Source: Kocuria varians
GTDB lineage: Bacteria > Actinomycetota > Actinomycetes > Actinomycetales > Micrococcaceae
Assembly: GCF_006539885.1 (NCBI RefSeq)
Contig: NZ_BJNW01000016.1
Span: 18,580-82,579 of the forward strand
Length of the DNA: 64,000 nucleotides
Direction: 5' to 3'
Positions 48,969-57,531 of the stretch are shown here, piece after piece. The notes below the pieces were generated by a model, which saw only the letters and a program-made list of their open reading frames with translations, did not search any database and was not told where the DNA came from. The position numbers were made by a program, and so were the translations under genes. Within the stretch, counting starts at the first letter, position 1, and each line of letters begins with the position of its first letter.

Positions 48969-50077
48969 CCGCATCCCCGCACCCGAGCAACGAGCGCCAC
49001 GCCGCTCCCGTCGCCCCCGCTGCGGCGGCCGGAACCGACCGCGGACCGGACCGCGCGCGCACGAGCGGGGCGGGCGGCGTCGCCCTGTCCCGGCGCGCCC
49101 GTCCGCTGGCCGTGGGCCCGGCCGCGTGCCTGCTGCTGACCGGCTGCGGTGCGCAGGTGCAGAAGGACGCCGCGGCCGGCGCGGAGAAGACCATCGAGAA
49201 CTGCGGCCGTACGAGCACGTACGCCACCCCGCAGCGCCCGGTCGCGTACGACGTCTCCGCGATCGAGAAGATGTTCGCGCTGGGGCTCTCGGACCGGATG
49301 CGCGGGATCGTGATGCCCAAGACGGTCACGAGCGTGATCGACAAGTCCCCGTACAAGGAGGACTACCAGCGCGTGGAGACCATCTCGGACTCCGTGCTGG
49401 GGCAGGAGGCCGTGGTCAGCGCCAAGGCGGACTGGGTCTTCGCGGGCTGGCAGGCCGGGTTCAGCGAGGCCCGCGGGGTCCCGCCGGACTCTCTGCAGGG
49501 CGTGGGCATCAACTCGTACATGCAGCACGAGACGTGCAAGGGCTTCCAGGGGGACACCTCCGACCCCAACCCGCTGGACGCCACCAACGAGGACCTGAAG
49601 GACCTCGGGAAGATCTTCGGCGTGGAGGACCGCGCGGAGAAGCTCGTGAAGGAGCTGGAGGACGAGCGCCGGGAGCTGCGGGAGGCCCCGCGGCCGGAGA
49701 ACCCCGCGCGCGTGTTCGTCTACGACTCCGGGACCTCGGAGCCCTACACCGCGGGCCACCGCACGTCCTTGAACGAGATGATCGACCTGGCCGGGGCCAC
49801 CTCCGTGACCAAGGACCTCGACGCCCGCTGGGACACCGTGGGCTGGGAGTTCGTGGTGAAGAGCTCCCCGCAGGCCGTGGTGGTCGTGGACTACAACAAG
49901 CAGCCCGTGCAGGAGAAGATCGACTACCTCACCAAGGAGTCCCCGATCAAGGACTCCCCGGCGGTGAAGAACGGCGACATCTACGTCATGGACTACGGGG
50001 AGGCTGTCTCCGGGCCCCGCACGATGGACGGCGCCCAGAAGCTCTCCGACTACCTCAAGACCAAGGGGCTGCGGTGA
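48965..50077 (+). CDS. Metal-chelate substrate-binding lipoprotein
   Basis: Extracytoplasmic receptor of the FecB/TroA-like helical-backbone family. 370 residues. Lipobox LLLTGC, preceded by an unusually long N-terminus of about 45 residues before the RRAR charge cluster, so a start closer to the signal peptide is possible but has no better ribosome site. Family segments: ENCGRTSTY, YDVSAIEKMFALGLSDRM, VFVYDSGTSEPYTAGH and YVMDYGEAVSGPRT. Appears intact, in contrast to its partner permease. Confidence 0.9.
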   Translation: MTASPHPSNERHAAPVAPAAAAGTDRGPDRARTSGAGGVALSRRARPLAVGPAACLLLTGCGAQVQKDAAAGAEKTIENCGRTSTYATPQRPVAYDVSAIEKMFALGLSDRMRGIVMPKTVTSVIDKSPYKEDYQRVETISDSVLGQEAVVSAKADWVFAGWQAGFSEARGVPPDSLQGVGINSYMQHETCKGFQGDTSDPNPLDATNEDLKDLGKIFGVEDRAEKLVKELEDERRELREAPRPENPARVFVYDSGTSEPYTAGHRTSLNEMIDLAGATSVTKDLDARWDTVGWEFVVKSSPQAVVVVDYNKQPVQEKIDYLTKESPIKDSPAVKNGDIYVMDYGEAVSGPRTMDGAQKLSDYLKTKGLR

Positions 50078-50937
50078 GCGGGGCGGCGGGGCAGGCCGCG
50101 GCGGGTTCGGCCGCGTCATCGACCACGCACTCCGTGGCGGACCTGATCGCCACGGTCCATGAGCACCTGGGCACCCAGGGCGGTACCGGCCCGATCGCGC
50201 GCAGCGTCTTCGCCGTGCAGCACGGCACACGGCTCGCGAGCGGCAGCGCGCTCTACCGCTACCAGTACGTGCTCGTACGGGTGGAGGGAGCCTTCGGCGG
50301 CTGCGCCCTGGAGGCCCACGAGCTGGACCCGGCCCTTCCGGAGCTCTCGGGGCGGCCCGTGCGGGAGCTGCTCGAGCACCCCTCGCTGCCCGTGCGCACC
50401 GCCGTACTGGATGCGTGGCTCGCCGCGCGACGGCCCCACCGCACGGATCCGGGAGCACGCGCCGTCGTCCTTCCCGCCGGCACCCCGGACGAGCGCGCCC
50501 AGGCGCGGGATGCCGCCGTCGCGGACCTGCTGCCGATCCGCGAGGGGCAACGGGTCGCGCTGATCGGCGTCGTGAACCCGCTCGTGGGCGCGCTGCGTGA
50601 ACGTGGTGCCCGCGTGCTGCCGTGCGACCTCGCGATGACCGAGACGCAGTGGGGCGAGCCCGTCAGTCACGACATGCACGAGGTGCTGGGGGAGGCGGAC
50701 GCCGTGATCGCCACCGGCATGACCATTGGCAACGGCACCTTCGACGCCATCCGCAGGCGCTGCCTGGACCGCGGCATCCCGCTGGGCGTCTACGCGCAGT
50801 CCGCGCCGGCCGTGGCCCGGGAGTTCCTGGGCCGCGGGGTCACCGCCCTGAGCGCCGAGCAGTTCCCGTTCTCGCAGTTCAGCGCGGAACCGACGGCGCT
50901 GCACGTCTACGGGGCGCCGGAGGGGTCGGGCCGATGA
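50074..50937 (+). CDS. DUF364 (putative heavy-metal chelation) protein
   Basis: 287 residues from GTG 50074. C-terminal Rossmann-like DUF364 segment (GQRVALIGVVNPLVGALRER, MTETQWGEP, EADAVIATGMTIGNGTFDAI in parts), ending with a FPFSQFSAEPTALHVYGAP tail. N-terminal DUF4213-like domain with a FAVQHGTRLASGS segment. Such proteins cluster with metal uptake and chelator genes. Overlaps neighbours by GTGA/ATGA. Confidence 0.82.
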   Translation: MSGAAGQAAAGSAASSTTHSVADLIATVHEHLGTQGGTGPIARSVFAVQHGTRLASGSALYRYQYVLVRVEGAFGGCALEAHELDPALPELSGRPVRELLEHPSLPVRTAVLDAWLAARRPHRTDPGARAVVLPAGTPDERAQARDAAVADLLPIREGQRVALIGVVNPLVGALRERGARVLPCDLAMTETQWGEPVSHDMHEVLGEADAVIATGMTIGNGTFDAIRRRCLDRGIPLGVYAQSAPAVAREFLGRGVTALSAEQFPFSQFSAEPTALHVYGAPEGSGR

Positions 50938-52175
50938 CCGCGCGCCGCACCCCCGCGCCCACACCGGGAGCCACCACGCCGGGAGCCGCAACCGGAACCG
51001 GACCGGACGACCTCGCCCTGACCGACCTCCAGATCGCCGCGCGGATCCGGCCGCTGCTCGCCGCGTGCGCGCTGGGGCTCGTGCCGTTCACGGTCTACTC
51101 GACGTTCCTCGTGGACATCGTGCGCGACAGCGGCCAGGACCCCGTGCTCATGGGGTGGCTGCGCGGCACGGGAGGCGTGGCGGCGGCCGGGGCGCTCCTC
51201 TTGCTGGCGCTCGCGTGCGCACTCGGGACGCTCGGCTCCGCGGGTGCGTGGGCCGCGTTCTGCCTCCTGGTCGGGGCGGGAACGTCGGTGCTGAACCCGG
51301 CTGTCTCCGCGATGGCCGCGGACCGCTTCCGGGACGAGGCCACCTCCGGCCGCGCGGCCACCCAGGTCTCCGCGACCATGACCCTCACCGCCGTCCTGGC
51401 CGCCCCGCTGCTCGCCGGCCCGGCTGTGCTCTGGGGATGGCGCGGGGACCTCCTGGCCACGGCCCTGCTCGCGGTGCTCACGGCCGCGCTGCTGTGGCGC
51501 CGCACGCGCCGCGGCACCGGATCCCGGCCGACGACGCCGCCCGCCCACCGCACCGGCTACCTCGCCGGGCTGCGCGTGGTCCGGGACCTGCCCGGCGTCC
51601 CGGCCATGCTCCTGGTCTCCGCGCTGCGGACCACCGCGTTCATGGGTCAGTTGGCCTACCTCTCCGTGGTGTACTTCGAGCGTTTCGCCCTGGGCGCCGG
51701 GGTGTTCTCCCTGGTCTGGACGCTCTCCGGCGTCGCGTTCTTCCTGGGCAACTGGTTCGGCGGGCGGCTGCTGCGCTCGCTGCACTCGAGTGCCCGCGCG
51801 GCCTGGATCGCGTGCGGTGCGGCGCTGGTGGGGGCGCCCGCGGTGCTCCTGGTCTTCACGACCACCCACCTCGTGGTGGCCCTCACGGCCACGGCGCTAC
51901 TCGGCGCCTCCCACGCGGTGGTCGCCGCCGTGGTGACCACGCTCCTGGTGCGCGCCTCCGCGGGGCACCGGGGGACGGTGCTCGGGCTCAACGGCGCGGG
52001 GCAGAGCCTGGGCGTGTGCCTCGGGGCCTCGCTCGCGGGGGCCGGGCTCGGCCTGGCCGGGTGGACGGGAGCGGGTGTGGCCCTCGCGACGACGACGCTG
52101 CTGGCCGCCGTCGTGGCTGCGTGCGCCGCGGTTGCGGCCGGGTCCGCGACGAGCGGCGTCCGGGAGTCGCCGTGA
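50934..52175 (+). CDS. MFS transporter, possible metallophore exporter, perhaps internally deleted
   Basis: 413 residues. N-terminal helix LLAACALGLVPFTVYSTFLVDI is followed after only GWLRGTGGVAAAG by LLLLALACALGTLG. The cytosolic loop between helices 2 and 3, which normally carries the G-x3-D-R-x-G-R-R motif, is absent, suggesting loss of about 25 residues. The remaining helices look regular. Its place in the operon suggests export of the product made by the two downstream enzymes. Confidence 0.8.
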   Translation: MTARRTPAPTPGATTPGAATGTGPDDLALTDLQIAARIRPLLAACALGLVPFTVYSTFLVDIVRDSGQDPVLMGWLRGTGGVAAAGALLLLALACALGTLGSAGAWAAFCLLVGAGTSVLNPAVSAMAADRFRDEATSGRAATQVSATMTLTAVLAAPLLAGPAVLWGWRGDLLATALLAVLTAALLWRRTRRGTGSRPTTPPAHRTGYLAGLRVVRDLPGVPAMLLVSALRTTAFMGQLAYLSVVYFERFALGAGVFSLVWTLSGVAFFLGNWFGGRLLRSLHSSARAAWIACGAALVGAPAVLLVFTTTHLVVALTATALLGASHAVVAAVVTTLLVRASAGHRGTVLGLNGAGQSLGVCLGASLAGAGLGLAGWTGAGVALATTTLLAAVVAACAAVAAGSATSGVRESP

Positions 52176-53227
52176 GGGCTCGCCCGACCGGCCAGGCCGC
52201 GCGAGAGGCTGTGGGCCGTGGCCACTGCATGGCCCACCACGGCGAGCTCGTCCAGGGGAGTTTCCCCTGCGAGGAGGGCGTGGTCCCCGCGCTGGTCACC
52301 GTCCCGCTGCCGCAGCTGCACGCCCGCGCGGAGTTCCACCCGTGGCGCCCGGACCGTGCCGACGCGCCGCCCCACCCGCAGCGTCCACGTCACCCGGACG
52401 GCACGGGCGGCCACCACCACCCGGTCCACCCCCGCCAGGTGAGCGAGGTGCTCGACCCCGGCCGCAGCGGCGTCGTCGACCGCGGTGGGGTCCGCGCGTA
52501 GGCCTGCCGGGAGAAGGCCGCGCGCGCCGCGGGCCTGACCCTGCGCCTGTGCCGGTCCCGAGGACTCCCCGCCGCGCGGGGAGGGGAGCTGCGGATCGCC
52601 AGCGACATCCCACCGGGCTGCGGCATGGGCTCGTCCACCGCGGACGTCGTCGCCGGCGTTCGAGCGGTGGCGGACGCCCACGGTCTGCGACTGTCCCCGC
52701 GGGAGGTCAGCGACCTCGCGCGCCGGGCAGAGACCGCGTGCGATCCGCTGGCCCACGGGCGCCGTCCGGTGCTCTTCGCGCAGCGTCACGCCCGCGTGAT
52801 CCGCAGCTGGCACCGCGGGTTCCCGCCCGTGCTGCTCGTGGGGTGCCACGCGTCCGGCGGGCCGGTGGACACCCTTGCGCTCGGGGCCCCGGAGCACACC
52901 GCCCGGGAGCGGCGCGAGTGCGCACGGATCCTGCACCGGCTGGAACGGGCGGTGGTCGAGCGGGACGCCCGGCTGCTGGGTCAGGCCGCCACCTGCTCCG
53001 CGCTGCTCAACCAGGCCCGCCTGCCCAAACCGGAGCTGCCCGACCTGCTCGAAATTTGCCGGGACGTCGGGGGAGTGGGTGTGCAGATCGCGCACAGTGG
53101 CACGGCGTGCGCCGTCATGGTGGACGCCCGCCGCCCGGACGCCGTCCACCGCGCACGGGATGCCCGCACGGCCCTGGACGAGCTGGGACTGCCGAGGACC
53201 GTCGAGACCATCTGGAGGAACGCATGA
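52172..53227 (+). pseudogene. GHMP kinase (PduX-like), disrupted by an in-frame TAG
   Basis: Starts at GTG 52172 (GTGA overlap). N-terminal GHCMAHHGELVQGSFPCEEG is the small-molecule kinase substrate loop of the PduX/threonine-kinase class; IASDIPPGCGMGSSTADVVA is the ATP-binding motif and the rest of the GHMP C-terminus follows to TIWRNA. Both parts are in the same frame but separated by TAG at 52499-52501. The stretch 52345-52500 is Pro/His/Arg-rich, unlike the family, and may hold compensating frameshifts. A shorter translation from ATG 52625 would lack most of the ATP loop. Expected role: phosphorylating serine or threonine for the next enzyme. Confidence 0.8.
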
Positions 53228-54042
53228 CCGCCACGCACACGGACGACCCGTGGACCGCCGAGATCCTGGACCACGCCGCGCAGGCCGTGGGCGCCCCGGA
53301 CCTGATCCGGCTGCGGCCCGGCCTGTTCGCGCTGCGCTTCGAGGTGATGAAGGTGCGTTCCGCCCGCGGGGCCGTCCAGCACCTGCTCGCCCAGGGGAAG
53401 ATCAGGCCCGGGGACACCGTGGTCGACTCCTCCAGCGGGATCTAAGCGCTGGCCCTCGCGCTCGCCTGCCACGAGGCCGGGCTGCGGTGCATGATCGTGG
53501 GCTCCACGACCGTGGACGAGACCCTGCGGCTGCAGCTGGGCATGCTCGGCGCACGGCTGGAGCAGATGCCGCCCTCCGACTGTCTGCGCGCAGACCAGGA
53601 CCGGCGGGTCGCGCGGATCCGCGAGCTGCTGGCCGAGCACCCGGACTGGCACTGGATGCGCCAGTACCACGACGCCGTGCACTACCACGGCTACCGCGAT
53701 CTCGCCCTCGGGCTGGGCGAACGGCTGCGGCGGGAGGGCTTCTCCGGCGTGGACCTGGTGGCTCCCGTGGGATCGGGGGCCTCCAGCGGAGCGCTGGCGC
53801 TGGGCCTCGCGGAGTCGGGGCTGGCCGTGCGGCTCACGGGCGTCCAGCCGTTCGGGTCCGTGACGTTCGGCTCGGAGGCGGTCGAGGACCCGGACATGCT
53901 GATCGCCGGGATCGGCAGCTCCATGGAGTTCCGCAACGTGCGCCACAAGCTCTACCGCGAGATCCACTGGGTGAGCGCGGAGGTCAGCCGCGCCGGGGCC
54001 GTCTCGCTGTGCCGCGACCACGCTCTGTTCGCCGAGCTCCGC
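53224..54042 (+). pseudogene. Cysteine-synthase-like PLP enzyme (SbnA-like), nonsense-mutated and 3'-truncated
   Basis: Fold-type II PLP enzyme. FEVMKVRSARGAVQ carries the PLP lysine; DTVVDSSSGI is then cut by TAA at 53443-53445, and reading continues in the same frame with ALALACHEAGLRCMIV. Homologues usually read SSGxYAL here, so a TAC/TAT-to-TAA change is the simplest cause. Later motifs VAPVGSGASSGA and VQPFGSVTFGS are preserved. The frame loses resemblance after SLCRDHALFAE (about 54033) where it meets the end of a convergent sensor kinase. Probably once joined O-phosphoserine to an amino acid as in staphyloferrin B precursor synthesis (inference). Confidence 0.8.
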
Positions 54043-55203
54043 CGCGCGGCGTCGCAGGTGGGAGAGCCCGAACGAGTCGTCGCGCTCGCGGCGGGCGGTC
54101 GCGCGCGGGTCGAAGCCCACGCCGTCGTCCACGACGTCCAGGGTCACGGCGTCCTCCCACCCCGCGAGCGTGACGACGGCGCGCGAGGCGTGCGCGTGGG
54201 ACGTGACATTGGCCAGGGTGGACTGCGCGGCACGGATGAAGAGCGAGCGCTGGGGCCCGGTGAGGTCCGGGATCTCGCCCTGCACGGAGAACTCGCAGCG
54301 CAGCCCGGTGTCCGCGGCACGTGCGCCCTCCTCGGTGCGGCGGCAGATCTCCGCGAGCGCGGTGGGCAGGGACTCGTCGAGGGCGGGGGAGGCGAGGTCG
54401 CGCACGAAGCGCCGCGCCTCGGCGAGGTTCGCGGTGGCGGTGCCCTCGATCGTGGCCAGGCGCGCGGCGGTGACGTCCTGCTCCTCGCGGGACAGCGACT
54501 GCTGGGCCGCACGGGAGACGAGCACGATGGAGGTGAGCCCCTGTGCGAGGGTGTCGTGGATCTCCCGGGAGAGCCGCTCCCGCTCGGACATGGTCCCGGC
54601 CGTGCGCTCCTGCCGAGCGAGCTCCTCGCGCGTGGACTCTAACTGGCGGATCACGCGCAGGTGGCGCTGGGCATCCCGGTAGAGGGCGCGGTAGCCGTAG
54701 CTCACGAGCACGGCCACCAGCGCACCCATGCTCGGGCCCACGGCCATCGCGGCGGTGAACCCGCCGGGGGGCGCGTGCAGCAGCTGCGAGGCCACCACCA
54801 CGCCCGTGAGCCCCACGACGCACAGCAGCGCGGGCCCGGGGGAGAGCAGCACCGGGTAGAGGCAGAAGAGGGGGAAGACCACCCAGGCGAAGTCACGGCT
54901 CAGCAGCGCCAGACAGATCCACAGCACGGTCACGGCGGCGAGCCACACCGGCGTCCACCGCAGCAGGCGTCGGTCCGCCCGCCCGCGCGCGATTCTGCTC
55001 TCCAGGGTGGTCCCCACCACGTACACGACAGCGAGCAGCGCGGTCAGCACGGGGACGAGCACCGGCGAGAGCTGCCCGCCGGAGCCCTCCGGCCAGGACA
55101 GCAGGGTGCGCACGCCCGCGAGCGCAAGCAGGGCCGCGAAGCTCACGTGCAGCGTGACGCGCATGGTCCCCAGCAGCGCGGGGGTGCTCAGCTCCTGGGG
55201 CAC
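54034..55203 (-). pseudogene. Sensor histidine kinase (HisKA_3), 3' end replaced at a deletion junction
   Basis: Starts at GTG 55203 with AGGAAGG six bases upstream. Five to six N-terminal helices, then LSREIHDTLAQGLTSIV (phospho-acceptor His), N-box LANVTSHAHAS and VVDDGVGFDP, and the beginning of the G2 region FGLSHLRRRAAELG. The expected end (GG-x-L-x-V-x-S ...) is missing: from about 54034 the frame runs antisense through the SbnA-like and GHMP genes and stays open to 52981. No partner response regulator remains. ATPase activity is doubtful but a long fusion protein is formally possible. Confidence 0.78.
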
Positions 55204-55296
55204 GATGGGCCTTCCTGGACGACGGGCGGGGGCCGGCGCCGGGGCGCAGTGCCGCCGGAGTCCGTGGTCATGGTACGCACGAGCCCCCGGGTGGGC

Positions 55297-55314
55297 ATCA
55301 ACCGTTCGGTTGAT
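55297..55314. promoter_or_regulatory. 18-base palindrome between sensor kinase and ABC permease genes
   Basis: ATCAACCG-TT-CGGTTGAT, perfect 8-bp arms, in the 227-base divergent gap. Position and symmetry fit a site for a NarL/LuxR-type or other dimeric regulator controlling the ABC genes. The likely cognate regulator gene has been lost. Confidence 0.5.
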
Positions 55315-55430
55315 CCGGGGATCATCCGGCTGCGCACCGGGGTTCATCCGCGGTGGCGATTCCCCGGGGCGCCCCGCGCACGAGACTGGAGGAACGTTGG
55401 AATCCGAACCTTCGTCACGGGAGTCACCCC

Positions 55431-56556
55431 ATGTTCTTGTCCCTGAGGGACATCACCTTCGCCAAGGGCCGCTTCGCGCTGCTCGCCACGGTCGTCGCCC
55501 TCATCACCCTCCTGCTGGTGCTGCTCACCGGCCTCACCAACGGCCTGGGCCACCAGAACACCTCGGCCCTGGAGCGTCTCGGCGCCCAGAACCTCGTGCT
55601 CAGCGCGCCCCCCCGGGGACTCCGGCAAGTCCTCCTTCACCACGTCCCAGATCTCCGAGGACCAGCTGCAGAAGTGGCGCGACGGCGCCGGCAAGGATTC
55701 CGTGGAGCGCGTGGGGATCACCCAGACGAGCGCCCGCAGCGGCGCCGAGTCCCAGGACGGGGGCACGACGACGTCGCGCGCGGACACCACCGCGGCCGCC
55801 GGGATCGCGCTCGAGCAGGGTTCGGAGCTGGCCTCCGGCCTGAAGGCCTCCTCCGGCGAGGCCCACGCCGGCAGGGGCGAGGTCGTCCTGAGCCAGACGC
55901 TGGCCGAGGACATGCACGTCTCCGTGGGAGACACCGTCTCCATGGGCGGCAAGGCGCTGAAGGCCGCCGGTGTGGTCGAGAACGAGTACTACAGCCACGT
56001 GCCGGTCGCCTGGCTGAGCATCGACGACTTCCCCGCCGTGGCGCACACCACCCCGGACGAGCAGGCCACGGCGCTGGCGCTGACCAGCAAGGACTACCCG
56101 CAGGACCTGCCCGGGGACACGGACACCGTGGCCATGTCCACCAAGGACGCCTTCGCGGCACTTCCCGCCTACGAGTCCGAGCGCGGCTCCCTGCTGATGA
56201 TGCAGGGCTTCCTCTACGGGATCTCCGCCCTGGTGGTGGTCTCCTTCCTGACCGTGTGGACCATTCAGCGCACCCGCGACATCGCGGTGCTGCGGGCCCT
56301 CGGGGCGGACCGCGGCTACGTGGTGCGGGACTCGATCGTGCAGGCCGCGATCGTCCTGGCGCTGGGCGTGCTCGTGGGCGGTGGGCTCGGACTGCTCGGG
56401 GGGCTGCTCGCCGGTTCCGCCGTGCCGTTCCAGCTCAGCGTCATGAGCGTGGGGCTGCCCGTCCTGGGCGTCCTCGTCCTGGGGCTGCTGGGCTCGCTGC
56501 TCGCCGTCCGCCGCGTCTCCACCGTCGACCCGATGATTGCCCTGGGAGGTAACTGA
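55431..56556 (+). pseudogene. ABC transporter permease (FtsX/MacB/DevC-like), frameshifted in a C7 run
   Basis: ATG 55431 (GGGAG upstream) opens MFLSLRDITFAKGRFALLA with the first transmembrane helix and LGAQNLVLSAP. At the C7 tract 55608-55614 the homologous frame moves by one base and continues as GDSGKSSFTTSQISEDQLQK to the C-terminal three-helix FtsX block (FLYGISALVVVSFLTVWTI ... STVDPMIALGG). Removing one C restores a protein of about 375 residues. Alternatives are a sequencing error or phase variation. The ATPase follows two bases after the stop. Confidence 0.82.
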
Positions 56557-56558
56557 TC

Positions 56559-57407
56559 ATGCACGCCCACGAGACCGAACCCCGCCACCGCGCCCCCGGC
56601 CACGCCTCCGCCCACGAGAGCCACGAGGGGCACCCTCCCGAGCACCTCGCCGGCGGGGACCTGGACGCCCGCCACCCCGGCTCCGTGGACCACGCCCTCT
56701 CCGAGGCCGCGGCACCCGCGCTGGCCGTGCGGGACGTGTCCCTGACCTACCCGGACGGCACGGACGCGGACGGCACCCCGCGCACCGTCACAGCGCTGGA
56801 CCACGTGGACCTCACGCTGCACCGGGGCACGATGACGGCGCTCGTCGGCCCCTCCGGCTCCGGCAAGTCCTCGCTGCTCGCCGTGGCGGCCGCACTGATC
56901 CGGCCGACCTCCGGGACGGTCACCGTGGCGGGGGAGTCCCTCACGGAGCTGCCCGAGAAGGAGCTCGCCCGGATCCGCCGCGGCCACACCGGCATGGTCT
57001 TCCAGCAGCCCAACCTGCTGGCGGCACTCACCTCGCGGGAGCAGCTCGTGCTGGCCGCGCACATTGCGGGTGCACGGGGCAAGGAGCTCAAGGAGGCCGG
57101 GGACCGCGCGGACCACCTGCTCGACCAGGTGGGGCTCGTGGACTGCGGCGACCGCCGCCCGCACCAGCTCTCCGGCGGCCAGCGCCAGCGCGTGAACATC
57201 GCCCGGGCCCTGATGAACGACCCCCAGCTGCTGCTCGTGGACGAGCCCACCGCGGCGCTGGACCAGGAGCGCTCCCGCAGCATCATGGAGCTGCTCGCGA
57301 ACCTCACCCACCAGTTCTCCCTCGCGTCCCTCGTGGTCACCCACGACACCGGGTTCGTGCCCCTGGCGGACGAGTGCGTGACCATGGAGGACGGCCGCCT
57401 GAGCTGA
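56559..57407 (+). CDS. ABC transporter ATP-binding protein with histidine-rich N-terminus
   Basis: 282 residues from ATG 56559 (GGGAGGT eight bases upstream). Residues 1-50 contain about ten histidines (MHAHETEPRHRAPGHA...), unusual for this LolD/MacB class. Then a complete nucleotide-binding domain: Walker A GPSGSGKSS, Q-loop VFQQPN, signature LSGGQRQR, Walker B LLLVDEP, and H-loop VVTHD. Partner of the frameshifted permease. The His-rich part might bind Zn/Ni/Cu (inference). Confidence 0.9.
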   Translation: MHAHETEPRHRAPGHASAHESHEGHPPEHLAGGDLDARHPGSVDHALSEAAAPALAVRDVSLTYPDGTDADGTPRTVTALDHVDLTLHRGTMTALVGPSGSGKSSLLAVAAALIRPTSGTVTVAGESLTELPEKELARIRRGHTGMVFQQPNLLAALTSREQLVLAAHIAGARGKELKEAGDRADHLLDQVGLVDCGDRRPHQLSGGQRQRVNIARALMNDPQLLLVDEPTAALDQERSRSIMELLANLTHQFSLASLVVTHDTGFVPLADECVTMEDGRLS

Positions 57408-57531
57408 ACCGCCCCGCCCACGGCACCGGGCCCTGTGTCGGCCCCCGGCAACGTCGGGGGCCGACCGGGCGGGTGGTAGTTTGAGACCAGATCGTTCCAC
57501 CCATCACCATCACGTACTCACCGGAGGCGGC

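Noticed and set aside
52981..54033. C-terminal continuation of the sensor kinase frame
   Set aside because: It is antisense to the SbnA-like and GHMP genes, whose motifs are real; treated as read-through past a deletion junction, not as a native domain.
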